From: Rachycentron canadum
Lineage: Eukaryota; Chordata; Actinopteri; Carangiformes; Rachycentridae
Length of the DNA: 64,000 bases
Assembly (NCBI GenBank): GCA_038496675.1
Contig: CM076668.1
Span: 1,489,599-1,553,598 of the forward strand
Direction of reading: 5' to 3'
The notes under the pieces were generated by a model that did no database searches, was not told where the DNA came from, and was given only the letters and a program-made list of their open reading frames with translations. Both the position numbers and the translations under genes were made by a program. This document shows, in pieces, positions 51,101 through 61,714 of the stretch (position 1 is its first letter; each line of letters opens with the position of its first letter).

Positions 51101-53150
51101 ATTTTGATAATTATAATGTATAATTATGTACAATCACCTGTCACTAAGAATCATTGTCTCTTCATTAGCTTAGGATGAGCTCTTCATATCTACATAGGGA
51201 GTGGATCCTCCATGTTGGGGTCCTCCTCAATTAGCTGTAATCTCCCCGCCAGATGCCACTGAATCACATATACATGTATAATGTTATTGGGTTGTTATCG
51301 CTGGTACATTAATGTCTGAGCATTTTCCTTTTGTAGAAACTCAACTACTTTGAATTACTGTAATATTGCTGAGTAGTTTATATCAGTTGTAACAGCAGCA
51401 TTAAGGAACTTTCTTAGAAAATAAAGCTGGAGCTCTTCCATACACCTTTGTGTCCTAGTTCCTAGATGCCTCTCCATATAACCAGTCTGTTCAAATTCAA
51501 AACCCTTTGAATGACTGTTGAGTGTTTCCTGTCTTTCAGGTTGTATCCACAAGCAAATGTGACCAGACTGGGGCCTTGGGCTCAGTTCAACTGTAGCTTC
51601 TCGTGCTCATATGTCTTAGACCCCCGGGATCCACTCTTCCTCCGGATTGGTTCCTTGTATCTGTCCCAGGTGGTGAAGCAGTTTGGGACGGATCACATCT
51701 ACAACACGGACACCTTCAATGAGATGACCCCTCCTTCCTCTGACCCTGCCTACCTGTCTGCAGTCAGTCGCTCTGTCTTCGCCTCGATGACAGCAGGTGA
51801 GTGTTTGCATGACAAACTTCCTGTTCACACAACAGTTGCCCTAGTTTGATGACCCATGTGTGACCTGTTGTCCCCCCACCCCCCAGCCATGTTTGAGAAC
51901 TGTTCCCTTCTTGTCTTTGGTCCAAATCAAATTTTTTCTCCCCAGTTGATCCTCAGGCAATTTGGCTGATGCAAGGCTGGCTGTTCTTCAGTGACGCAGC
52001 GTTCTGGAAGCCAGACCAGATTAAGGCCCTGCTACATGGGGTGCCCCTTGGACGAATGATCGTGCTGGACCTGTTTGCTGAGACTGAGCCGATTTTCTCC
52101 TACACTGAGTCTTTCTATGGACAGCCGTTTATTTGGTGCATGCTGAATAACTTTGGTGGTAACAGTGGTTTCTTTGGCACAGTGGAAAGTATCAACTCGG
52201 GACCTTTTAAAGCCTTGAATTTCCCAAACTCCACCATGGTGGGCATGGGCATGACTCCTGAGGGCATCGAGCAAAATCCTGTGATGTATGAGTTGATGAG
52301 TGAGCTGGCTTGGCGCAAGGAACCGGTCAACTTGTCCAAGTGGGCATCGCTATATGCAATGCGCCGCTACGGCAGCACACAAGAGGCCGTGACATCTGCA
52401 TGGGTACTCCTCTTCGCCAGTGTCTATAACTGCACTGTGCCACATTATCGAAACCACAACCATAGCCCGCTGGTGCGTAGGCCTTCTTTTCACATGAATG
52501 GCGGCCGCTGGTATGACCCGGCCGACTTGTATAAAGCCTGGAAACTGATTATAGAGGCGGCTCCTTCTCTCATGTCCAAGGAGACCTTCCGGTACGACCT
52601 TGTGGACGTGACGCGGCAGGTCCTACAAGTCCTAACGACATCCTTCTATCAGGACATTGCAGATGCCTTCCAGCAACAGAAGATGCCAGAGCTGCTGGTT
52701 GCAGGCGGTGTGTTAGTCTACGACGTCCTGCCCGAGCTCAATCGTTTACTGAATAGCGACCGCAATTTCCTGTTGGGAAGATGGCTGGAGCAGGCAAGAT
52801 CCTCAGCCCTGGATGAGAAAGAGGCACAGCTGTATGAAATGAATGCCAGAAACCAGATCACATTGTGGGGCCCCAGTGGTGAGATCCTGGACTACGCCAG
52901 TAAAGAGTGGGGGGGCCTCATGGAGGACTACTACACGCAGCGTTGGGGGCTGTTTGTCAACATGCTAGTGGAGTGCCTGGACAGTGGACAACCATTCAAA
53001 CAGGACGCCTTCAACCAGGCAGTTTTTCAGGTTGAGAAGGGATTTGTCAACAACGGCAGGAAGTACCCGACCGAGCCTCAGGGAGACGCCTATGAGATCG
53101 CCCACAGAATCTTCCTCAAATACTACCCACAAGCCTTAAAGAGACTATAG
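45133..53150 (+). CDS. naglu: Alpha-N-acetylglucosaminidase (lysosomal), complete
   Basis: This lysosomal GH89 hydrolase removes terminal alpha-N-acetylglucosamine during heparan sulfate breakdown; human loss causes Sanfilippo syndrome B. Six exons with consistent phases: 45133-45560, 49120-49267, 49450-49596, 50569-50654, 51540-51796, 51946-53150. They give 756 residues (human 743). There is an N-terminal hydrophobic signal peptide (LVLVLGVVLCLSMTA), then GSTGVALASGIYNYL, the highly conserved SVWWDWPRWEREIDWMALNG, FLAWNRMGNM, DTFNEMTPPSSDP with catalytic Glu331, GQPFIWCMLNNFGGN, and GMGMTPEGIEQNP with catalytic Glu461. The 130-residue spacing of the two glutamates equals the human E316-E446 spacing. 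Several N-glycosylation sequons are present. The ATG at 45,133 gives the signal peptide; an in-frame GTG six bases earlier is not credible as a start. Intron 1 holds a LINE fragment. Confidence 0.96.
45561..47700 (+). other. naglu intron 1, 5' part
   Basis: It begins with a C homopolymer just after the splice donor (GTCAGTGACCCCCC...). The rest is ordinary AT-rich intron sequence with short homopolymers, including a G run at 46,780. No additional exon or repeat is recognised. Confidence 0.6.
47706..47925 (+). repeat. Fish interspersed repeat fragment
   Basis: The strings GGTGGCACAGTGGAGTAGTG, GTTAGCACTGTGGCCTCACC, CTCCGGCTTCCTCCCACAGT and CCAAAGACATGTACATTAGG are recognisable parts of a repeat very common in teleost genomes. 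An internal CTCTGGGTTCATG is tandemly duplicated. It sits directly beside the LINE fragment in naglu intron 1. Confidence 0.65.
47966..49094 (-). mobile_element. 5'-truncated non-LTR retrotransposon (LINE) fragment
   Basis: On the minus strand the frame encodes reverse-transcriptase motifs: RPVAL, MKTLKRLV, a block with FFDFSSAFSTIH, WIVNYLTGRPQYVRLQHCVS, FSDD (the catalytic YADD-like box), WCDRNHLQLSVTKTKELVVD, EEYKYFGVYTDNKVDCAKNT and SSLYFLRRLRSF. The frame shifts near 48,960 and again at the missing APQG box, and there are stops downstream, so it is dead. The 3' end finishes in an (AAT)n run at 47,966-47,982, as L2/CR1/Rex-type LINEs often do. The 5' truncation point lies about 25 bases from naglu exon 2. 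The clade assignment is tentative. Confidence 0.85.
51045..51265. repeat. Common fish interspersed repeat in naglu intron 4
   Basis: The blocks AAGTGTGTAGGATTTAGAGA, AATCACCTGTCACTAAGAAT, CATTAGCTTAGGATGAGCTC, ATATCTACATAGGGAGTGGA and TCCTCCATGTTG form a pattern I recognise as a widely dispersed, non-autonomous element in percomorph fish genomes. It has no coding capacity. Confidence 0.55.
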
Positions 53151-54900
53151 TGAGCAGAGACCACACTGTGGGAAAAACTTGTCTCAAATTACAGCAAGAA
53201 GAATGTCTTTCTCCACCTCCAGTTTTCACGACAACCCCATAACATTTTGATGTAGAAAATCTTACAGCCTGAATTTTCTGGTTGTTTTGCACATGTAGCA
53301 AAATCATTATTGAACATTCACACCAATTATGCCTTATAAAAGAGGAGAGGAGGAAATGACTAGGTGGTGATGACTTCCAGAAGACTGTTTAAGTGACATT
53401 TCAGCATTTTTGGAAAGACTTGTTTTCACTGAGTGAGAGATTTTTTTTTTTTTTTTTCCCCCCTTCTTGCTTGCACTCTTCATGCTAAGCTAGGCTAACC
53501 GTACCCTGACTCCATGATATGAAACCTGTCACCTCACCCAGAGACGGAGCAGATGAGCACGTCCTTAAAATGTTGAACTGCTCCTTTAAATCACAGGCAC
53601 CGACTGCAGGTAGATGGGCATCGAAACGTTTTGACCTCCTGGAAACATTTAGTCAATAATCAGATGACACTAAAACTGACACATCGGAATGAAGTGAATT
53701 TGAATCTTGTGCCTTGACAGGAGTTTGGTTCACAGACATTAAGCGGCATCAGAGCTGCAGCTGGTACAGCAACGGTTACCAAACAGTTTTTAAACTTGCC
53801 TAACAATTTTCTGCTCCATTTGCAGTTTCCTTCCCCACATGATCAGTGAGTTTTTGCAGGGATTTGTTTGACGCTGAAAAAGTGCTCTGACCAACTGGCT
53901 CATGATGCGCCTAGGCAGATAGCTTCATGTCTTCAGTCCCTAGATGGCTTTTTCCTCTTTAAAGTTATATTTTTATATGAAAATTCAAACTGAGACACAT
54001 CACAAGTACATCAGTCACTTCCTGAGTCTCATTGGTTTTGTTTTGGGTCGCTGAAGTGTAGATGGGATTTTTTTTTTTTTTTTTTAATTTTTTGGACAGT
54101 TGTAGTAGTAGTAGTAGTAGTAGTTTTAGTTGAGGACAGTTTCAATACTTTGGGAGAATAGTTTTGATTTTTAGTATTTTGTCAATCACTGTAGGAACAG
54201 CTGAAATTCACAATATGCCAACAATCATTCCATGTTACACAATATTAGTCTGTGTTGCATAAATGCTATTTTTGTACTTTGATTGATTGAACTGTTCTAC
54301 TCAGGCATGTCATAAAGGTCTTAAGGCTATGTGACTAATACATTGATTTCATTCTCGACCACTGTTGTGTGCGCTCAGTTATTTTGATGACACATAAATG
54401 CTCCATTATACCTGTCTGAGGTAAAAAGACAGATCTCAGACTATTTGACTCTCTTCAGGTCTTCAAATCCAAAGACACAAGTTTTCTTAATTTTTTTTTT
54501 AGGAGGACCATAAACCACATTAATTAAAATGTATTTCATATTTTAGTCTCAAACAAAAATAAAACTAAAATACATTTCCCCCTTTATAGGCTCTAAACAT
54601 CTTCATACAAATCTTTTTACATTTATTAAAAGTTATTCTAAATACGTTGCTTCCCTCATCTGGAAAACATACCTGCTCTCCTAGTGTTTGGATGGAGAGA
54701 GCACAGGACTCACATGACCGGTCTCACTGAGGCGTGCTCTTTAATGTTCAGGAGTCTTGCAGGTGGCAGTTAGTGGTTATGAAATGATGGTTATGAAATG
54801 AAACGCAAAAGGAGCAATACAATTTGATTTATTTTTTTTTATTGTTGAAAAAATAATGATTATCAGGTTTGTAGTTGTAGAGGGACTTTAACTGTTGGAG
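53151..54900 (+). other. naglu 3' UTR and downstream flank
   Basis: AT-rich non-coding DNA with poly-T tracts (53,442; 54,068) and a (GTA)n trinucleotide run at about 54,102-54,123. The first canonical AATAAA after the stop is at 54,559-54,564, which would give a 3' UTR of about 1.4 kb. Confidence 0.45.
54559..54564 (+). terminator. Candidate polyadenylation signal of naglu
   Basis: AATAAA in an A-rich context (AAACAAAAATAAAACTAAAA), about 1.4 kb after the stop. Earlier non-canonical signals cannot be excluded. Confidence 0.3.
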
Positions 54901-54942
54901 TTCCTCTCCTTGTGTACACTGATGACGTTCTGTTCTGTTTCA

Positions 54943-54947
<5 letters not shown>

Positions 54948-54986
<39 letters not shown>
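54948..54986. repeat. Poly-T tract (39 T)
   Basis: An uninterrupted T homopolymer. A second T run of about 18 lies at 55,167. Homopolymers of this length are unreliable in assemblies. Confidence 0.95.
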
Positions 54987-54991
<5 letters not shown>

Positions 54992-55199
54992 TGTTAAATC
55001 CAGTATATCAAATTTCAAACACTCTTAAAACCCACATTGAAGAGTTTGATGAGCTCTGTTTCGGTGACAGCTTCAGATTCTCACTGAACCCCAGTTGGAT
55101 TCACATCAATCCAGCACTGGTAAGAGAAGCTAGCTGCTCCCGCCACACCTTCTACCCGTCAACAGTTTTTTTTTTTTTTTTTTTCATATGACAGCGTAG

Positions 55200-58100
55200 C
55201 AACAGCTCGCCACGAGCATTCACACTGTTAACCTCTTGCAGCACACGAATGGTACTCCACAGTCAGCCGAGCTATCTGTGAATCTAGACCTGAAGGTTTC
55301 CGTCAGGCGTCACATGAAGACACTTAAGTGGATCAAAAGTCGTCATCTGGAAGAAAAAGGCTGAAGGACATCACAGCCAATCAGAGCCAGAGACACACTT
55401 TTCTTTCCTTAAAACGCTGCATTTGTGTTCACAAGGAAAAGACTGAAAATGCAGCTTCATTGAGTAAACATATCTGATAAATAAATGTAGTGAAAAGATA
55501 TGACTCTGTGTGAACCATTCAGCAGGTTCGACCCATACAACATAAACGCAGCATCACACATTCAAAACAGAGAGGGATGCAAAATGGTTACAGTTAGCGC
55601 AGTATCTGAAAGCAAGCGATTCTGATTGGCTGAGAAGACACTACTTTTTCTTCCTGGAGCCCATTAAGGAACCATACAGCTGGTTTTGCATATTTCACCC
55701 ATGCACAATAGGACTACTTGAGTTCACATTACTGTCAGTCATGTGTCAAAGCACCCAATGGTTTCAATTCAAATTATTTACCATTCAAATTGAATGGTTT
55801 CAATTTCACTGTGTGGAAACTTTCTGCAGCATCTACAGCCTCTTGGGTCTCCTTGTTTTGGGGTAGTTTAATAGTGATAAATTAAATCTTAATATCAATG
55901 GTTTTTTAAAAAAAAAAATAATTTAGATCGTTTTGCTCGTATTTCACAAATTTGCAGAAAGTTTCAAGCTGATTTTCAATTTTGAAGAAAAAAAAAATCT
56001 ATAAATATACATGGCAAGAATGAAAAAGTAGAGGAAGTGTCGATATTTCAAAGCAAAAAAAACTTACAAACAACTGAGTTTTCTCAACCTCCATGGACCT
56101 CCTCCAAAGTATTAGAACTTAAACCTAAAAGTGAGAGTTTATAGAGAATTTTTAAACCAAATAGAACAGACTATTTAGTCAGCTCATTTCAATTTACACA
56201 TCTTTTTCAATGTGATAAAATTATTTCAATGCAACTAATTTGACACTGACAAATGTAGCAAATTATGGCAATAATAAAAAGAGTGAATTGATTGATTGAT
56301 TAAAAGCTTTGACTATAGCTGGCAGTAATGCACAGATCACATTGTTTGTGGTTAATGTGTCACACCAGCTTTATGGTCCTTTGATGGTGACTGGTTAGGT
56401 ACTTGTTCACAGGAGAAAGAGATGTGTATAACAGGTCATAAACTGGTGGTTTCATTAGTCTGCAGTGCGTGAGAGACAAATAAGACCCAAAAAAAAAAAA
56501 GCCAGAACCAAACACCCTGTTCAAATCTTGGAGATAAAGAAGTTCTAGCCTCTAAATGACGTCTCCTGGTTATGAGAGCAACAGAAATGTAAACATGAGT
56601 AGAGCGTAGACAAAGAGCCAGAACAAACACAGGTTCACTTTCTTCTAATCCTCATCAGTCCAACATTTCACACGTTAACCATCAGGGGTGAAAACTACTG
56701 ACCACAGATGGACTGACGCACTACACTCACGTGATCCGCTCCGACGTGATGATATGATGCAGTATGAGCAGTAAATCCACAACATGACTCCTGGCGTCAC
56801 ATTCGGTCCTGATGACTAAACTGTGGTGGAGTCATATTTATTTCCAGTCTGGGTAAAGGTGCATCCAGAGATTACACTGCATTCATTCTGAGGCAGTAGA
56901 GGTGAAGGGTATTATTCAGGTTCATGTATCCAGACTCACATCCATATTCTGCACAGCTCTCGATTGGCCTCAAACATTAAATCTTAAAGTAGTCAGCGAT
57001 TCCACCAGGCTGCAGCTAGACATCTGACATGAACTGAATAGACTTCATTGAAATCACGTATTTAGTCTTCATCCTTCCTGGCAGCCATTGGTCTCCACCC
57101 ATTTCACTGTGCTATGAAAATCAGCTTCAAAGTTACTTTACACACATTGTCCATGATAGTCAGCCTGAAGTGAGCACTGTTTTAGTAATTAAACACCTTT
57201 GTGATGTTTAATTAGAATCAATTAATAAATGTATCCTTTATTTTAACCAATATATTGGTGACTTCAAAATTAACAATTAATAATTCTGTTTCCTTATTCT
57301 GTTCTTAAACTATGAATTAAAAAATTGTACTTTAAATTTTATTGCATTTTTACATATATTTTGTGCCTACCAGATTCCATCCCATAATAAATTTGTTTCC
57401 TGTGGTTGCACTTAGTCTCCATGTGATCACTCTATTTAACAGATAAAGAAATGAATTTATGTCAAACCGCTGAGCAGAAACAGGAGCTCTGATTAGATCA
57501 GTCAGATCCTCAATCACAGCTCAGTGGCTTTCATTTCAATTTAGAGGTTAAAAAAAAATGTTAGTGGAATAAATAGAATTACAAAAATTTGATTTAAAAG
57601 GATGTTTACAATGTATGTAGCAATTTTGAATGATCATATAATTTATAGTTGGAGTAAAGCGACTGAACTTTATATGGCACCATTTAAATGAAAATGGAAT
57701 TAATATTATTGTATTTTTTTTTTTAATTGATCATTTAAACAAACAGATATATTCATGGTTCATTAAGAGCCTATAGTCCAGAGGCAGACTTTGTGATTTA
57801 ACAATGTATTGAATCATGGAAACCAGTAAATCCAGACACGATGTGGAATGGAAACCAGTGGCTGCCTGAAAGGAGACTGGAAAAATATGCTGAGTGAGCT
57901 GAAACACTGCGGTCTGCTTCGGCTCAGTCTAATGTGAAGAAGGAATGAAGAGTGATGAGTGAGATCGTCATGTAAAAACCCTTCTGGTCCTTCAAAAGCA
58001 AAAATCTGCCCAGCTTCCGTGTCACAAGAGCAAAATGCTGCTTGTAAACCTTCCGAACAGTGTTAAAAACAAACGCCTCATTGGTGGATTTTAAGTCAAA

Positions 58101-60050
58101 AATTGCATCACTGTGATTCAATGATCAAATCAATTCCATCAACAATGCCCTGTATGCAAATACATGATATGCTTTTTGTTAGTTAGCCATAATACAACAG
58201 GCTATAAACACAGAGAGAAATTCACAAAGCTGCCAGAATGGTCAAGAATCAATAATTAAAACACAGATATGGACATGGAGACATGAACAAAAAATAAGGC
58301 AGTGATTTAAAAAAAAATCAATTCTTCTCTAACTCCTGTCCCTTAAGACTCCTAAACTTTCACATTGATTATTTCAAAGAAATGATCTGGTGTATTTAAA
58401 AAAGAAACAACGATAGAGAAAATATATTCTAATAGTTCGCAGTCTCTTTAGCTTCAGATTTAAATTATAATACATCTAATCAAGTTCATTTACTAAAGAT
58501 ATGGGTTTCCATTATGTTCATTATATTCACATATTACAAGCTGAAGAGGCCTGTGCATATTACTGGTTAAAATCAAAGTGTGTCTGTGGTACTTTGGCAG
58601 TGAGATTTAGCATTAGATTTTAAAGCAGCTCCATCATCAGTGGGACGAGCAGAGGGTGGAGATACACCTGCACAGTGGCACCACGGCAACTGCTGAGCAT
58701 TTGAGGATGGAAAAAGTTCAAAAGTATTTCCATTTTAAGAACACGCAGCTGACTCTCCTATGGTGAGCTGTCGAATCATTAAGACGTCTGTGGGGACACA
58801 GGGCCACATTTCATTTGCTGTCATCGCACTCGAAAGTAGAGTCACGCTGAAACCCCCCCCCCCACTGAGAGCTTTAGTCTATAACTTCACCTTTCTGTTG
58901 TGCTGTAAAGGTGCATATTACCAAACATATTTGGATTTTCAGAGTAATCAAATTACTGCAAGACAGACTTGCCCCCCCGCCCACCCACCCACCACCAGAG
59001 GCTGAGACCTCTGGAATATCATAATATTTCTTGATTGAACTGAATTGAATTTGCTTTTCTAGAGAAAGGGACAGTCAAGTCACGACTGCAAAAAAACAAA
59101 AAACAAAAAAAACAATAGCTGTTGCATTATATCTCGACAAGACAACACAGACTGTGTCAACCAAGGCAGCTTTGAGCTCCCAGAAAGCTAACACAGCTAC
59201 AGGAACTGGGTTCAATAAAACCTTCCCAGCATCAGTCCGTCAATCTGACCAAATATCTATTTTAACTTAAGACAAATTAGATGTCTTTACTCCTGCTTTA
59301 CTGGCAACAATCTGCACTAAATAAAATATCTGGTAAGGGAAATGGTGGTTTTTTCCAAATGTTCCAATCTAATCCAATGCATCACAATGAATTGAAATCA
59401 CAAAGCGACACATGGTTAATGTGAGACCAATGGCACTGACGTCCATAGCAAAAAGCACAGCAAAGAGCACAGGCTTCAGAAAGAAGAGGTGATTTAGCAG
59501 CTGGACAACAACAATTAAAATAACCATGGTAAAAGACAACACAATGTGTGTAAGGTTGCTGTAAGATTAGGAGGTCAAAAAACATGAGATAGGTGAATCA
59601 TGAGATAAGAGTCTATAAAACAATCATTAAGAGCTGAACAACCAGACAGCATGAGGATCATCTTGTAGGACAATAGTAGTAATATTAAACATTTTTTTTC
59701 TTACAGTAAATTTACCTGAGTTAGAAACCTGTAGACAGTGGTTTAAACAAAAACACTAAATGACAACCCCACTTAAACGTCAACGCTTTCCAGACTTTCT
59801 TGTTTTTCCTGATGCTCAGGAATTGATAGCAAATCTGCGTCAGCTCATCCTCAAGACGGCGCAAACCTACATGAAACACACCCAGTTCATCAGCCTGGGA
59901 TAAAAGAAAAGGTTTCAAGTGCTACAGAAGAATGGAGTTTAACTGTGCTGTGTCCGTTATTAGAGCTTAGGTAGTTTTCTACTGGAGTTTAACAAAAAAG
60001 GCACTGACTGTTTCTAACTGCTTCACTTGAATTCACTGGTACTGAAAAAG
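55200..60050. other. AT-rich spacer or ipmk 3' UTR, no recognised gene
   Basis: No convincing exon. A palindrome ACCATTCAAATTGAATGGT (one central mismatch) at 55,780-55,798 is overlapped on its right side by the second copy of AATGGTTTCAATT (55,793), whose first copy is at 55,757. Two short minus-strand open frames at 57,924-58,134 and 59,721-59,902 follow acceptor-like sites but match nothing I know. Parts may belong to a long 3' UTR of ipmk, which lies on the minus strand to the right. Confidence 0.45.
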
Positions 60051-60079
60051 TATGTTTTCAGTATATAGTTTTGAAAACC

Positions 60080-60270
60080 CCGTGGATTGGCCCAATTCCC
60101 GAGCCGTCGCTGTTAAAAGTGCTATTGATGAAGTCATAACAGCCTCCAGGCTCGCATGTCAACAGATCTGTTTCCATGGCGACCGAGCAAACGTCCTCTA
60201 TTGCTGAAAAACATTTTGAGCGGGAAATACGGAGCCAATCCACGGGCTCGGGAGTGGGTCCGATCCATTC
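60080..60270. repeat. Imperfect inverted repeat, possible MITE remnant
   Basis: The left arm 60,080-60,105 (CCGTGGATTGG...CGAGCC) pairs with the right arm 60,245-60,270 (GGCTCGGGA...GATCCATTC); 19 of the first 23 positions match. A second, shorter copy of the left arm's complement (GCCAATCCACGGG) overlaps the right arm. It may be a remnant with nested ends. Confidence 0.4.
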
Positions 60271-60730
60271 AACTTTGTGTGCAGAGCCCAGTCCATCTCC
60301 ATCCCTTCATATATCAGATATAAGAAATATCCTTGGCTTTAAAGAAGCATGGTGCCATTTTACCCTAAAGATCACAGCTCCAAAATTATTTTGATGGTAT
60401 AGTAATAGGCAGCGTGCAATGCTCTGTGACACTATGTCACACAACGCCAACCGTGGGTCTTCAGCTAGCTGGAAGATGAAGCTAACTTGGAGATCTCAGT
60501 ATGGAGCGAAGAGTGAAGACACGAGCTCAGACTGCTGCTGCTCTGGGGTCACACCGTCTTGGTCAAGCAGCCAAATGCTGCGTTGCCATGAGCGGATATT
60601 CCATATATGACTCCTGGTGTGGACTGAGATGATGATTTTGTGTTTATGGGCGTTTTCTGTAGATGAGCCGTTAGCCGTCAGGGCTACACTGCTTCCAGTA
60701 CCCTCGGCTCGGACTGGGAGCCTAGCGGGG

Positions 60731-60736
60731 TTTATT
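60731..60736 (-). terminator. Candidate polyadenylation signal of ipmk
   Basis: TTTATT on the plus strand reads AATAAA on the minus strand, about 980 bp beyond the ipmk stop codon. Confidence 0.25.
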
Positions 60737-61374
60737 GTATCTGTGTCCTGTAGTTAATCCACTGTGGCTGCTCAGTAAAGTTAAGTAAAGTTATGTAGCG
60801 CTGCTTTAATGGAAGCACTGGTTGGCCATGGATGGAATCATTATAGCTGCTGGGTTCATTGATGTGACAGTTTCATTAGCTGATTAAAAACTGTGCGATG
60901 CAAATGAAAGCCTTGGAAAAGAGTATATAAAGTATCATAGTATAAGTCATTTCACAAGACATAGTGGAGGTGCGAGAAATGCAATTGCATTACTTTTAAG
61001 AGATCTGAATATCTGCATTTGGGAATCCAGAGAAAAGCATGTGAAATATTCACACCTAGGAACCAAATATTAATTTGCAGCATGTCCCACAAATGCCTGA
61101 TACAACCAGTGTCAAAGGGACAGTTACTCTGGTGTGAATGTTATAAAAAAAAAATTGAACTTTAAATGGATTTTAAATAGAACTTTAAATGGATGCAATC
61201 TAAATGCATTCTAAAGCTCAGGTGAGGTGGAGCTTGTCTGAGCATCAGCAAACCAGGCAGCTGGAGATGTTGTGTTTAAGTGCAGGGTTGTAATGCCTTC
61301 ATGGACTGATTAGTGCATGTAGTGCTGCTGATCACAGGGAGAACACACTTCCACCTCCACTCTGCTCACAGACA

Positions 61375-61419
61375 GACAGACACGCACATGCACAAGCACA
61401 GGTGCGCGCACACACACAG

Positions 61420-61507
<88 letters not shown>
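61375..61507. repeat. (CA)n/(CG)n compound microsatellite in the ipmk 3' region
   Basis: CA repeats are interspersed with GCGCGC blocks and end about 210 bp after the ipmk stop, so the array is probably inside the 3' UTR. Confidence 0.9.
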
Positions 61508-61509
<2 letters not shown>

Positions 61510-61714
61510 CTGACGGACCATCACGATCAGGTGAGATGATGATGTTGATAATGATGATGGTGGTTCAGTATTCACTTCTTTGATTCTTCCCTCTATCCTC
61601 TGAAGGCGTCTGCATTTCGACAGGAAAGGAGGAGGGTTGACGGGGAGGAGACAGTGGTTCAGTTTGAGCAGGTCAGGAGGTCTGGGGGCGTGGGGCAGTG
61701 CAGGAGTGAGAGCT

